Assembly (NCBI GenBank): GCA_902626385.1
Contig: CACOEZ010000005.1
Coordinates: 1-64,000, forward strand
Direction of reading: 5' to 3'
DNA from: an uncultured SAR86 cluster bacterium
Lineage (GTDB): Bacteria > Pseudomonadota > Gammaproteobacteria > Magnimaribacterales > D2472
Length of the DNA stretch: 64,000 nt
In this document: piece after piece, positions 38,965 to 48,306 of the stretch
Numbering within the stretch: the first letter of the stretch is position 1
How the letters are laid out: every line of letters starts with the position of its first letter
Position numbers and translations under genes: made by a program
Notes under the pieces: model-generated
What the model saw: only the letters and a program-made list of their open reading frames with translations
What the model was told of the DNA's origin: nothing
Database searches by the model: none

Positions 38965-39855
38965 ATGACAATTACTGACAATCTTATTAATGATATATCA
39001 GATGCTCCTTGTTGGTTTTTAGAATCAATTGAAATAAAAGCAGCTGATTTATATGTTGATGATAAAAAAGGAAAAATTTCGTACTCGAGATGGGATGCTG
39101 AGAATAATTCAAATAACCTTTTGATTCTTATTCATGGAACAGGTGCGCATAAAAAATGGTGGGATCCAATCGCACCACATTTTTTAGATGTATCAAATGT
39201 TGTTGCAGTAGATCTGCCTGGAATGGGTAATTCAGAGTTTAGGGATACCTATAGCATCAAAGATTTTGGGAAATGTATCTTTTCAATAATTGAAAAGGAA
39301 AAAGATAACAAAAAAATAGATAATATATATATTGTAGGACATTCTCTCGGCGGTCAGGTTGCTGCATATGTTGCATCAGAAAGTAAAGATCTAGTGAACA
39401 GCCTTGTAATGATAGATACATTTATTAGGCCTCCAGATTACGATCCTTCTCAGCACGAAGGTGGTCCCTTACGAAAAATTAAGTTCTATCCTGAAAAAAA
39501 AGCAATTTTAGAGAGATTTAGACTTATGCCAAAGCAGGAATGCTTAAATTCTTGGTACCTAAGATATATTGCTGAATATTCTGTGAAAGAAGTCAAAGAA
39601 GGATGGCGTTGGAAATTTGATGACCTAATGTTTAATAGTCTTGAGAGACTTTTTGGGTATAAGTTTTCTTTTGAATGCCCTGCTCTGTTCATTTATGGTG
39701 CAAATAGTTTGCTTATGAGTGGAAATATTCTCTCAAATATAAAAAAGATGTATTCAGATATTATGGATTTTGAAAAAGTTGAAGATGCTGCACATCATGT
39801 CCCGTTAGATAAACCTCTCGAGATTGTTGATATAATCAAAAAGCGTTTGTTTTAA
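38965..39855 (+). CDS. Alpha/beta-fold hydrolase
   Basis: A 296-residue alpha/beta hydrolase. The oxyanion segment is LIHGTGAHKKWWDP, the nucleophile elbow is GHSLGG, an aspartate region is near FIYGANSLLMSG and the histidine is in DAAHHVPLDKP. No signal peptide, so probably cytoplasmic. The family covers esterases, haloalkane dehalogenases and C-C hydrolases; the substrate is unknown. It is followed within seven bases by a membrane-anchored paraoxonase-like protein and may act with it. Confidence 0.85.
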   Translation: MTITDNLINDISDAPCWFLESIEIKAADLYVDDKKGKISYSRWDAENNSNNLLILIHGTGAHKKWWDPIAPHFLDVSNVVAVDLPGMGNSEFRDTYSIKDFGKCIFSIIEKEKDNKKIDNIYIVGHSLGGQVAAYVASESKDLVNSLVMIDTFIRPPDYDPSQHEGGPLRKIKFYPEKKAILERFRLMPKQECLNSWYLRYIAEYSVKEVKEGWRWKFDDLMFNSLERLFGYKFSFECPALFIYGANSLLMSGNILSNIKKMYSDIMDFEKVEDAAHHVPLDKPLEIVDIIKKRLF

Positions 39856-39861
39856 ATATTG

Positions 39862-41235
39862 ATGAATTATTTTTATTCTTTCTTTTTTCTATTTCTCTCA
39901 ATTTTTATTTTAATAAAACCATTTGTTAATGGTGTAATTGTAAAGTGGATTTTAGAGTCAAATCACTTAAAAAAAGTTGGATTAGCAACTTTAATTTTGG
40001 GTGTCATATGTATTTATTTTGGAACTCAAAGTGAATTCTGGTTCGAAAGACTCTGGATGGTTATAACTTTTTCTCTTGGTATTCTTTTAGTTATAAGAAG
40101 TTTGCTTATCTTATTATTTCCAACCGCAATTAAAAAATTTGTTACCTTTATCATTAATAACTATTACAAAATATCAATTCCGCTCTCTTTAGCTATGCTC
40201 TATTTATCTTTTTTTGTAGTGATTACAGACTACATTGGGCCTCAAAAAGATATTTCTTCATGTCAATCAGATCAATACGTTGATTTAATCTGCGGTTTTA
40301 AAAACCCCGAAGATATTGTAATTACTCCTGATGAAGAATATATGTTTATTTCTGAGATGGGAGGAGTAGGACCTTACGTTGACATTAAACCAGGATATTT
40401 TGCGCTATTAAATATTGAAAATAAATCTAGAATTGTTCCTAGAATTTCAATTGAAGAAAATATTTGGGGTGATCCAAAATGTGAAAGAGGAATTAAAGAC
40501 GAGTATGGTCCTCATGGTATAGATCTTGTTCAAAGAAATGACGGCAGATTTCAGTTAGGCGTAATTAGTCATTATCCAAAAGAGTCTGTGGAAATGTTTG
40601 AACTAAAAAAGATTGATGGCTCTTGGGAGTTATTTTGGAGAGGATGCATAGATGTTCCCAAAAATTTGTATTTTAATGATATCAGTATGAAAAATAATGG
40701 AAATTTTTATGCTACCCATATGTACAAAAGAGGAATCACGATGAATGAGTGGCTTATAAATAGCATTCTGAAAAAAGATTCAGGATATTTAGTAGAATGG
40801 GATAAATTTGGTTTTAACGTTATTTCAGGATCAGAAGGTAGCGGCCCAAATGGTATTGCTCTAGATGAAAAAAATAATCTCATTTATATTAGCTATAATC
40901 AAAGTGATAAATTAACGGTATTTGATTTATCTACTAATTCTAAAATTTCTAGCAGTTTTGTTGAGTCTCCAGATAACCCATATATAAAAGGAGATTCTGT
41001 GTGGATGACTTCTTTAGATATGCAGCCAAATGATGCTGGAGACTGTGCAGAAAGAGTTGCTTGTTCTTTACCGTTTTCGATATACGAATTTGATAAGAGA
41101 ACATTGAATACCTTGGATAAATATACTTTTAGTAAAACGGTCTTTGGTTTGCCAACTGTTGCTGTTCCTTTCAATGATAAAATTTATCTTGGATCATTTC
41201 ATTCAGACAGAATTGGCGTAATTAAAAAAAATTAA
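39862..41235 (+). CDS. Membrane-anchored SMP-30/paraoxonase-like beta-propeller protein
   Basis: A 457-residue protein from ATG 39862 (a TTG lies one codon earlier). The first about 125 residues hold four hydrophobic helices. The remainder is a six-bladed propeller with CGFKNPEDIVITPDEEYMFIS, YGPHGIDLVQR and GPNGIALDEKNNLIYIS, repeats typical of the arylesterase/paraoxonase and SMP-30 families, which hydrolyse lactones or esters using calcium. The propeller probably faces the periplasm. Pairing with a cytoplasmic alpha/beta hydrolase suggests ester or lactone breakdown; this is inference. Confidence 0.8.
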   Translation: MNYFYSFFFLFLSIFILIKPFVNGVIVKWILESNHLKKVGLATLILGVICIYFGTQSEFWFERLWMVITFSLGILLVIRSLLILLFPTAIKKFVTFIINNYYKISIPLSLAMLYLSFFVVITDYIGPQKDISSCQSDQYVDLICGFKNPEDIVITPDEEYMFISEMGGVGPYVDIKPGYFALLNIENKSRIVPRISIEENIWGDPKCERGIKDEYGPHGIDLVQRNDGRFQLGVISHYPKESVEMFELKKIDGSWELFWRGCIDVPKNLYFNDISMKNNGNFYATHMYKRGITMNEWLINSILKKDSGYLVEWDKFGFNVISGSEGSGPNGIALDEKNNLIYISYNQSDKLTVFDLSTNSKISSSFVESPDNPYIKGDSVWMTSLDMQPNDAGDCAERVACSLPFSIYEFDKRTLNTLDKYTFSKTVFGLPTVAVPFNDKIYLGSFHSDRIGVIKKN

Positions 41236-41242
41236 TCTGATC

Positions 41243-42073
41243 ATGCAATTCTTCGACTATGACACCATTGACATAAAATTACCTAAAAGATCGAAAGAGT
41301 CTCATAAAGGTATTTCTGGAAAACTATTAATAATTGGTGGTGGAAAAGGTATGGGGGGCGCAGCAATTTTGTCCTCAGAAGCCGCGCTTATGAGTGGTAC
41401 TGGACTTGTTCATTTGCACACACATAATTCAAATGTTGAAGCAAGTTTAAAAAGAAATCCTGAAATCATGGCCCTTGGTATTGAAGATGAGTCCTCTTTT
41501 CCAAAAGATATTAAAGTGTTGTTATTTGGGCCTGGTTTAGAAAATAAAAATTGGTCTAAAGAGATTTTTAAAAAAGTAATTATGGATAATTCATTTGAGT
41601 CAGTGATTTTAGATGCAGGGGTACTCAATTTTCTTAATGAAATCAGCTTAAAAAATAAAAATCTTTTTAATAATTTAATTCTCACGCCTCATCCAGGTGA
41701 AGGTGCTAAGCTTTTAAATAGAACTGTTGAGCAAATTCAAAATAATAGGACTAATTCAGCAATAGAAATATCTAAAAAATATAATGCTAATGTGATATTA
41801 AAGGGTTACAACACAATTGTTGTTTCAAGCGATCAAAAAAATATTTTGGTTTGCTCTGAAGGAGGCCCTGAACTTGCAACGGGTGGAACTGGAGATGTCC
41901 TAGCCGGTTTAGTTTCATCATTTGTTGCGCAAGGCATGAAAGCATTTGATAGCTGTCTCCTAGCAACATCAGTTCATGCAAGGGCTGGAGAGGTATTCAA
42001 AAAAAATATTGGAGAAAAAGGTCTAAATGCATCTGCATTAATACCAATAGTAAGGGAGCTCATAAATGCTTGA
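41243..42073 (+). CDS. nnrD: ADP-dependent NAD(P)H-hydrate dehydratase
   Basis: Repairs hydrated NADH and NADPH. The 276-residue protein contains only the ribokinase-like dehydratase domain: GKLLIIGGGKGMGGAAILSSEAAL near the start, LTPHPGEGAKLL, VILKGYNTIV and GGTGDVLAGLVSSF. The N-terminal epimerase domain of E. coli Nnr is absent, so the epimerase must be encoded elsewhere or missing. It overlaps tsaE by eight bases, retaining the nnr-tsaE-ami cluster order. Confidence 0.93.
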   Translation: MQFFDYDTIDIKLPKRSKESHKGISGKLLIIGGGKGMGGAAILSSEAALMSGTGLVHLHTHNSNVEASLKRNPEIMALGIEDESSFPKDIKVLLFGPGLENKNWSKEIFKKVIMDNSFESVILDAGVLNFLNEISLKNKNLFNNLILTPHPGEGAKLLNRTVEQIQNNRTNSAIEISKKYNANVILKGYNTIVVSSDQKNILVCSEGGPELATGGTGDVLAGLVSSFVAQGMKAFDSCLLATSVHARAGEVFKKNIGEKGLNASALIPIVRELINA

Positions 42074-42524
42074 TATCTTTTTAAAAGATGAGTCTGCAAC
42101 AAATGATTTAGGAAAATCAATTGCCAAATTAATACTTGAGTCAAGTCTCGAATCAATCGAAATACACTTAAATGGAAATCTTGGAACAGGCAAAACTTTT
42201 CTAACGAAATCTATTTTAAAAAATTCAGGATGGGAAAGAGCAGTAAAAAGTCCTACCTATACACTTTGTGAGGAATATGAATTTAATAAAATGTTATTTC
42301 TTCATATAGATTTATACCGAACTGAAGAGGCTGAAGATATTTTAATATTTGATTTAGACAGAAAAATAAATGCAAAAAAAATAATTATTATAGAATGGCC
42401 TGAAAGACTTAAAAATGACAGACCTTTTGATATGAAAATCAGCTTTGAATATAAAGAAAACTCGAGAGAAGTAAAAATTGATGTAAAAAATAATATTTTT
42501 GATGGAATTAATATCAATGCATAA
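42066..42524 (+). CDS. tsaE: tRNA threonylcarbamoyladenosine ATPase TsaE
   Basis: The ATPase that supports t6A37 formation with TsaBCD. The 152-residue length is normal. Walker A is NGNLGTGKTFLTK, followed by KSPTYTLCEEYEF, the LHIDLYRTEEAED segment and the IIEWPERL motif. It overlaps nnrD upstream and ami downstream by eight bases each. Confidence 0.95.
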   Translation: MLDIFLKDESATNDLGKSIAKLILESSLESIEIHLNGNLGTGKTFLTKSILKNSGWERAVKSPTYTLCEEYEFNKMLFLHIDLYRTEEAEDILIFDLDRKINAKKIIIIEWPERLKNDRPFDMKISFEYKENSREVKIDVKNNIFDGININA

Positions 42525-43770
42525 ATTTATCATTCTTAGTTGCTTATTTTTTTCTTATTTACATTCGAATGAATTAATTTTTAAAGAGATAAAAGAGAGA
42601 GATGATAAAAGTGTTGAAATATCTTTTCTGTTAGAAAAAGTTGCTTTAATAAAATCATATTCACTAAATAATCCCTCGAGATTAGTTTTTGATATTTATG
42701 ATTGCGATTTAAAAGAAATAATTGATGAGCCCTACAACTATCCAATAAAGAAAATAAGGGCTTCGTCAAAAGATGACTTAACAAGAGTAGTTATTGATTT
42801 ATATGAATATGTTAATTGGAGTAAGCCAACTCAAGAAAAAATAGATGAAGGAATTTTATTAAAGATAAACGTCAAAAAAAATAAGAAGCTAAAAAATAAC
42901 ATAAGAGATATCGTAGTTGCAATTGATGCTGGACATGGTGGAAAAGATCCTGGAGCAGTAAGTAGTAACAATGTTTTGGAAAAAGATATTACTTTATTGA
43001 TAGCTAAAGAGTTAGAGAGAACTCTTAGAGATACAGAGGGTTATGAAGCAGTATTAATTAGAAATGATGACAGTACTGTAAGTCTTAATGATAGATACCA
43101 AAATGCAAGAAAGTTTGGTGCCGATGCATTTATTTCAATACATGCAGACGGTTTCAGACTGGCATCTGTTAAAGGTGCTTCAGTTTTCATATGGTCAGAG
43201 GAATCTTCAAGCAGTGTTGCTAGAAATCTTTCAGAAAAAGAGCGTAAGAGGATTCAAGCTCAAATAAAAAATATAAAGTCTTACGATTTCAATGAAGATG
43301 CTGCTAGAGATCTTTATCCAAATACCTACAAGAAAAAGGTCGATCAAAGCAAAGAATTAGGTACAAAGATTTTAGATCAGCTGAAAAGAGATCCATTCAC
43401 TAAGATTCATAAACAAAATGTTGAATATGCTGATTTTAGAGTACTTAAATCAGTTGATATACCATCTATCTTGGTTGAGTCTGGATTTATAACGAATCCA
43501 GAAGACGCAAAAAGACTTAAAACTAAGGCAGGAAGAAGAATGATTGCTAGGTCAATTTTTCTTGGTATTCACAATTATTTCAAAGAAGCACCAGTTTCAG
43601 GCACCCTTCTAGAAAATTATCAAAATTATCTTAATTACGAAATTCAAGAAGGTGATGTGCTATCCGAGATTGCTATCAGATTTGGCGTGACGGTAGATTC
43701 TATTAACAAAACTAATAATCTAGAAAATAAACCCATATTTCCTGGTCAAATAATTAAAATAGAAATATAG
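42517..43770 (+). CDS. amiB: N-acetylmuramoyl-L-alanine amidase with LysM
   Basis: A periplasmic amidase that splits septal peptidoglycan. The start is ATG 42517, giving a signal peptide (MHKFIILSCLFFSYLHS) and 417 residues. An AMIN-type domain spans about residues 20-115. The amidase_3 zinc domain spans about 130-350, with AIDAGHGGKDPGA, SIHADGF and ILVESGFITNPEDA. A LysM peptidoglycan-binding motif (YEIQEGDVLSEIAIRFGVTVD) ends the protein. AmiB versus AmiC is inferred from the tsaE neighbour and the C-terminal LysM. Confidence 0.93.
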   Translation: MHKFIILSCLFFSYLHSNELIFKEIKERDDKSVEISFLLEKVALIKSYSLNNPSRLVFDIYDCDLKEIIDEPYNYPIKKIRASSKDDLTRVVIDLYEYVNWSKPTQEKIDEGILLKINVKKNKKLKNNIRDIVVAIDAGHGGKDPGAVSSNNVLEKDITLLIAKELERTLRDTEGYEAVLIRNDDSTVSLNDRYQNARKFGADAFISIHADGFRLASVKGASVFIWSEESSSSVARNLSEKERKRIQAQIKNIKSYDFNEDAARDLYPNTYKKKVDQSKELGTKILDQLKRDPFTKIHKQNVEYADFRVLKSVDIPSILVESGFITNPEDAKRLKTKAGRRMIARSIFLGIHNYFKEAPVSGTLLENYQNYLNYEIQEGDVLSEIAIRFGVTVDSINKTNNLENKPIFPGQIIKIEI

Positions 43771-43774
43771 ATAA

Positions 43775-45754
43775 CTAAGACATGTCATATGGATCGATAT
43801 CATAAGTCCATTTAACTTTCTTTGTTTCGGGCCAAGTTTGAATTTTGTTAGTAAGATACTTAAGCACTCTATTTAAATAAGTTCTCGTGTTTGACTTAAT
43901 AATCAAATGATTTCTTGTATTCCCTTTTACCTTTAGGGGTATCGATGGGAGTGGCCCAATAACAGAAACATTTTTCTTATCATTTAAGAGATTGTTTGCC
44001 TTATCTAAAAATTTGAAGCAGCTTTCTGGACTGGGCGAAGTCGCCCTTAATATTGCAACTGTTGAGAATGGAGGCATATTCAAAGCCTTGTTCGTTTTAA
44101 GGCATTGCTCAGAAACCAGCCTATAGTCTCCAGTTTTAATTTGTTTAAGATTTTCATCATTAGGATATCTGGTCTGAATAATTACTTTTGCAAGATTATT
44201 ATTTCTACCTGCTCTACCAGAAACCTGAATTAATTGTTGTGAAATTTTTTCAATTGCATTTATTTCTGGGCTTAATAAACCTCCATCAGCATTAAGAATT
44301 ACGCATAGCGTTACTTTAGGAAAGTCATGACCTTTAGATAGCATTTGTGTTCCCACCAATATTGCCTCTTTGCTTTTATTAGCCTTTTCATAAATTGCTT
44401 CAATTGATCCTTTCAGTCTTGTTGAGTCATAATCCATTCTAATAATAGGTACTTTTTTAAATGTGCTTCTAAGCACCTCTTCAACTCTTTCAGTGCCAGT
44501 TCCAAGAGTGTTTATTTCATCTGATTGGCAGTCTGGGCATGTTTTATTTACTCCGTAAACGGATTCACATTTATGACAAATTAGTCTGTTTTTTGACTTA
44601 TGAAATACTAAATTTGATTCACATGATGAACATTTTGCAACCCAGCCACAATTATCACATTCATATAATGGAGCAAAACCTCTTCTATTGAGAAAAATTA
44701 ATACTTGCTCTCCTTTATTGATTGCTGCTTCAATGATGTTCATGGTTTGAATAGCAATTCCCCCAAGTAGAGGAGAGTCGCTAATATCCAAAGGAATTAA
44801 TTTTGGTGGCTTTTTACCATCTACTCTTCTCAATAAATCAAACTTTTTAAACTTTTGCTCTTTTACAAGCTTAAGGGTTTGCAGGGAAGGTGTAGCAGAT
44901 CCTAAAAAAACCGGTATATTTTCTATCTGTGCTCTTTTTATAGCCAAGTCTCTTCCAGAAAACTTAAAACCTTCAGCTTGCTTGTATGACTGATCATGCT
45001 CCTCATCAATAATTATTGCTCCTAAATTTTTTAACGGCATTAAAATTGATGATCTTGTTCCAATAATAATTCTTATCCCGCCAAATTTAGATCGTAGCCA
45101 AACCTTCAACCTTTGGTTTGGAGTTTGTCTCGAATGATATATGCCAATATCACCATTAAAACGATCCTTAAATCTTCTTTCTAATTGTGGTATCAGATTA
45201 ATTTCTGGTACTAGAATCAAAATCGATTTATTTTGAAGAATAAATTTTTCAGCTAGTTGAAGATATATTTCTGTTTTACCAGACCCTGTAACTCCGTATA
45301 TTAATGAAGGACTAAATTTTTCAACTTTATTAAGTTTAGATAGATTAATGTTTTGTTCTTTTGTTAACTTTAATTTCTTGTCATCTGCATTTAACTTATA
45401 TTCAGTATTATCATCAAGGTCGATAATAATTTTATCGTTTTGTTTTCTTAAGAGCGTTGGCATGAAAGAAAAGAATACCTCTCCAATTGGATGATGATAG
45501 TAATCTGAGGCCCATGTAATTGCTTCAAATATTGATCCGTCAAAACAAGAATGTTCATCGGCTATTGAGATTATTTCTTTTAAGCCTTTTAGTGACTTAG
45601 GTTTGGCTATTTTCTTTACAACTATTCCAACAATTGACTTGCTTCCAAAAGGAACTATTACCCTTTTACCTTTTTTGATTACTTCTTTTGATTTATAGGT
45701 AAAACATTGTCTTAATGGCAATCCAACAGCAATATCATAGTAAAAAATATTCAT
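43775..45754 (-). CDS. priA: Primosomal replication protein N' (PriA helicase)
   Basis: Restarts collapsed replication forks by reloading the replisome. At 659 residues it is shorter than the E. coli protein but has all domains: an N-terminal 3' DNA-binding domain, Walker A GVTGSGKTEIYLQ, DEEH in IIDEEHDQSYKQ, and eight zinc-binding cysteines between CDNCGWVAKC and CPDCQ. Late helicase motifs GTQMLSKGHDFP and QVSGRAGR follow. It sits tail to tail with amiB, where mutL would follow in many relatives. Confidence 0.96.
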   Translation of the reverse strand: MNIFYYDIAVGLPLRQCFTYKSKEVIKKGKRVIVPFGSKSIVGIVVKKIAKPKSLKGLKEIISIADEHSCFDGSIFEAITWASDYYHHPIGEVFFSFMPTLLRKQNDKIIIDLDDNTEYKLNADDKKLKLTKEQNINLSKLNKVEKFSPSLIYGVTGSGKTEIYLQLAEKFILQNKSILILVPEINLIPQLERRFKDRFNGDIGIYHSRQTPNQRLKVWLRSKFGGIRIIIGTRSSILMPLKNLGAIIIDEEHDQSYKQAEGFKFSGRDLAIKRAQIENIPVFLGSATPSLQTLKLVKEQKFKKFDLLRRVDGKKPPKLIPLDISDSPLLGGIAIQTMNIIEAAINKGEQVLIFLNRRGFAPLYECDNCGWVAKCSSCESNLVFHKSKNRLICHKCESVYGVNKTCPDCQSDEINTLGTGTERVEEVLRSTFKKVPIIRMDYDSTRLKGSIEAIYEKANKSKEAILVGTQMLSKGHDFPKVTLCVILNADGGLLSPEINAIEKISQQLIQVSGRAGRNNNLAKVIIQTRYPNDENLKQIKTGDYRLVSEQCLKTNKALNMPPFSTVAILRATSPSPESCFKFLDKANNLLNDKKNVSVIGPLPSIPLKVKGNTRNHLIIKSNTRTYLNRVLKYLTNKIQTWPETKKVKWTYDIDPYDMS

Positions 45755-45812
45755 TTTTTAATTGTAATGGATTTAATTTTTGATATAGTTCTCATCCTAA
45801 ATATATTTTATT

Positions 45813-46058
45813 ATGAAAAAAGATATACATCCTGAATACCGCGAAGTTCTATTCCATGATATCAGTGTGGATGAATATTTTTTACTTCGCTCTACATTGA
45901 AAACAGATAAAACAAAGGAATGGGAAGGAAAAGAGTACCCATACTACACTGTTGAGGTTTCTTCTGCCTCACATCCTTTTTATACTGGTAAACAAAAGAT
46001 TATTGATACCGGTGGAAGAGTTCAAAAGTTCGAAGAAAGATTTGGTAAGAAGAAATAA
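45813..46058 (+). CDS. rpmE2: Ribosomal protein L31 type B
   Basis: An 81-residue ribosomal protein of the large subunit. It has the type B landmarks [18 protein letters not shown] and [28 protein letters not shown]. It contains no cysteine, so it is the zinc-independent form that in many bacteria replaces zinc-binding L31 under zinc shortage. The type A gene is not in the window. Confidence 0.96.
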   Translation: MKKDIHPEYREVLFHDISVDEYFLLRSTLKTDKTKEWEGKEYPYYTVEVSSASHPFYTGKQKIIDTGGRVQKFEERFGKKK

Positions 46059-46060
46059 AT

Positions 46061-46516
46061 TTAGTCTATACCTGAACTGCCAAAACCTTTAGTACCCCTT
46101 TCTGATTTTTCGAAATCTTCAACTATTTCAAAATTTGCTTGAACTATTGGCACTATTATCATTTGAGCAATTCGATCGCCAGAATTAATTACAAATTCCC
46201 TCTCTGATCTATTCCATGCAGGAACCATTAATTCACCTTGATAATCAGAGTCTATCAATCCAACTAAATTGCCAAGTACTATCCCATGTTTTGAACCAAG
46301 ACCTGATCTTGGAACAACCAGAGCTGCTAATTTCTCATCTTCAAGATGCATTGCAAATCCCATTGGAATCATTTCAGTTTTTCCTGGTTTTAGTATTAAT
46401 TTATCTTTTATGCATGCTCTAAGATCTAAACCTGCCGATCCCTTTGTCTCATACTTTGGAATGGGTATTTTATTACCCACAAGTGGATTTAGTATCTTGA
46501 TTTTAACGTTTTTCAA
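46061..46516 (-). CDS. dut: Deoxyuridine 5'-triphosphate nucleotidohydrolase
   Basis: Hydrolyses dUTP to dUMP, which keeps uracil out of DNA and feeds dTMP synthesis. It is 151 residues, a trimeric dUTPase. The five conserved motifs are visible, including [35 protein letters not shown] and the terminal [10 protein letters not shown]. It overlaps sixA by four bases. Confidence 0.97.
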   Translation of the reverse strand: MKNVKIKILNPLVGNKIPIPKYETKGSAGLDLRACIKDKLILKPGKTEMIPMGFAMHLEDEKLAALVVPRSGLGSKHGIVLGNLVGLIDSDYQGELMVPAWNRSEREFVINSGDRIAQMIIVPIVQANFEIVEDFEKSERGTKGFGSSGID

Positions 46517-47007
46517 TTTTTCAATTCCTTTGGTTTAATTAATGATTTTAAACTAGATTTTTTAGAGCCTAGTGAATTCCAATTACCATCATGAGTAATT
46601 ATTGCTAAGTTACATGTTTTGAATCTATCCATCTTTGTATTCGTTAATGATTCTACTAGATAATGCAGCGTAGGATTATGTCCAACAATAAGAATGTTTT
46701 TAAGGCTATCATCTATTTCTTTTAACCTCACAATAATGCTTGATACATCTCCAAAATATAGTTTATCTGTATAAGTTGCTTTACCGATTTCAAAGTTAAA
46801 ACCATAAGCAGTTAAATCAAAGGTATCTTTTGCTCTGACAGCTGTTGAACATAAAACAATGTCAATCATTAAATCCATATTTTTTAAAAAAATAGATAAT
46901 TTGTTTGCATCTCTTATACCTCTTTTTGATAAAGGTCTTTCAAAATCAGAGAGATTTGAATTGTCCCATGATGATTTAGCATGCCTAAGGACATAAATTT
47001 GTTTCAT
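46513..47007 (-). CDS. sixA: Phosphohistidine phosphatase SixA
   Basis: A 164-residue histidine-phosphatase-fold protein. The catalytic motif is LRHAKSSW at residues 7-13, the second histidine is in [14 protein letters not shown], and the RGxRDA segment follows the N-terminal strand. SixA removes phosphate from histidine on PTS or phosphorelay proteins in E. coli; whether the same target exists here is not known. Co-directional with dut, overlapping by four bases. Confidence 0.85.
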   Translation of the reverse strand: MKQIYVLRHAKSSWDNSNLSDFERPLSKRGIRDANKLSIFLKNMDLMIDIVLCSTAVRAKDTFDLTAYGFNFEIGKATYTDKLYFGDVSSIIVRLKEIDDSLKNILIVGHNPTLHYLVESLTNTKMDRFKTCNLAIITHDGNWNSLGSKKSSLKSLIKPKELKN

Positions 47008-47026
47008 ATTAAATTCATTATAGTAT

Positions 47027-47053
47027 TGATATGTCCGCTTCTGTTCTATAAAA
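47027..47053 (+). promoter_or_regulatory. Candidate promoter of rpmB
   Basis: TTGATA lies near 47027 and TATAAA about 15 bases beyond it, upstream of the L28 ATG at 47064. The spacing is short of the ideal 17, so this is a weak call. Confidence 0.35.
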
Positions 47054-47063
47054 TCGCGTTTCT

Positions 47064-47300
47064 ATGAGTAAAAAATGTCAAGTAACAGGAAAGATACCGC
47101 AGACGGGAAATAACGTTTCTCATGCTAATAACAGAACTAAAAGAAAGTTCTTTCCTAATCTTCATACACACAAGTTTTGGGTTGAATCAGAAAATAGATT
47201 TGTAAGTCTTAAGGTGTCAGCTAAAGGTATGCGAATCATTGATAAAAAAGGTATAAGCCAAGTACTCAGAGAAATTCGCTCTCGTGGAGAAAAGGTTTAA
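47064..47300 (+). CDS. rpmB: Ribosomal protein L28
   Basis: A 78-residue large-subunit protein with the family start [21 protein letters not shown] and the [17 protein letters not shown] segment. The rpmG (L33) gene that normally follows is absent here; the next gene is on the other strand and ends three bases away. Confidence 0.97.
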   Translation: MSKKCQVTGKIPQTGNNVSHANNRTKRKFFPNLHTHKFWVESENRFVSLKVSAKGMRIIDKKGISQVLREIRSRGEKV

Positions 47301-47303
47301 ATT

Positions 47304-48299
47304 TTACTTAGTAAAATAAAATCTGTAAGTTAAAGGATCCCAGTAAACAAAGGCCTCGTCATCTAGAGACTTTCTAGCCTCAAGAGCTACCTCTTTATTC
47401 ATTAATCTTAGTGGTTTCTTTTCAGCCTTTAGATATTCAAGATAAGCAACTAACGAGTTTTTTTCATCATCGCTCATCATATAATAAAGATCACTTTGTA
47501 TAACTTCGTAAGGATCATAATCATCTCTAATTACTAAATATTCTGCGGCTGCAAGATCTCCATACATTTCAAAAAATTTTTCAGCCTCTTCGTAACTAAG
47601 ATCATTAATATTGAGGTCATCTGAAACCAAAAGAGCGCTATAAACATCAAAGAAATATTTTTTTTCTGTTAAGCACTTAATAACATATGATTTTAAAACA
47701 AAGGCCTTGATACTGTTATCTGCTGTGACCCTTTCATCTATTGATGCTCTGTCACTCTCTGTTGCTATTGCGCCCAGAAGAACTAGCGGCCCAATAGTTG
47801 TTGCAAGAGAACTTGCAGCACTCGTTGCAGCCGTTGAAGCCAAACTTGAAATTACTCCTGAGCTAGCTCCAAGACTGCTTGCAATCGGGCCCATAATGGC
47901 AATTGCCATTATTCCAGCACCAATAGCTCCAATTCCAACAGCTCCAGCTCCAACCGCAACAACATCACCAGCCCTTGCAGCACTATCTTCTTTTTCTTTA
48001 ATAAAGTCTAGGACAAACTGCGTATGATTTATCTCAATATTCAGTGCGCTATCTATGCATTCATTAATATCTGTTCCAGGTCCTTCTCTGGATTTACTAA
48101 ATTCATATCCCTCAAAATCTGGAATAAGTTCAATTATATAAGGAGTGGAGAGTAATAATTGTCTTTTTTGACGAGGAGTAACAGCCTCTTTTGATGAGAT
48201 TCGATCTAATTCACTGAGTTGATTGGAAGGGCCCCTATCAACTGGCATTGGTGCACATGCAGAAAGAATCAAAAATAATGAAAGGTATCTTAGGTGCAT
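47304..48299 (-). CDS. Lipoprotein with a glycine-zipper hydrophobic core, unknown function
   Basis: A 331-residue predicted lipoprotein (lipobox LSLFLILSAC, Cys at 15). Residues about 110-180 form two hydrophobic Gly/Ala/Ser-rich stretches, with a GAGAVGIGAIGAG glycine-zipper pattern that usually packs against or into membranes. The rest is acidic and helical. No family recognised. It starts eight bases after fbpA and so is probably co-transcribed with it. Confidence 0.65.
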   Translation of the reverse strand: MHLRYLSLFLILSACAPMPVDRGPSNQLSELDRISSKEAVTPRQKRQLLLSTPYIIELIPDFEGYEFSKSREGPGTDINECIDSALNIEINHTQFVLDFIKEKEDSAARAGDVVAVGAGAVGIGAIGAGIMAIAIMGPIASSLGASSGVISSLASTAATSAASSLATTIGPLVLLGAIATESDRASIDERVTADNSIKAFVLKSYVIKCLTEKKYFFDVYSALLVSDDLNINDLSYEEAEKFFEMYGDLAAAEYLVIRDDYDPYEVIQSDLYYMMSDDEKNSLVAYLEYLKAEKKPLRLMNKEVALEARKSLDDEAFVYWDPLTYRFYFTK

Positions 48300-48306
48300 T
48301 TAAAAA

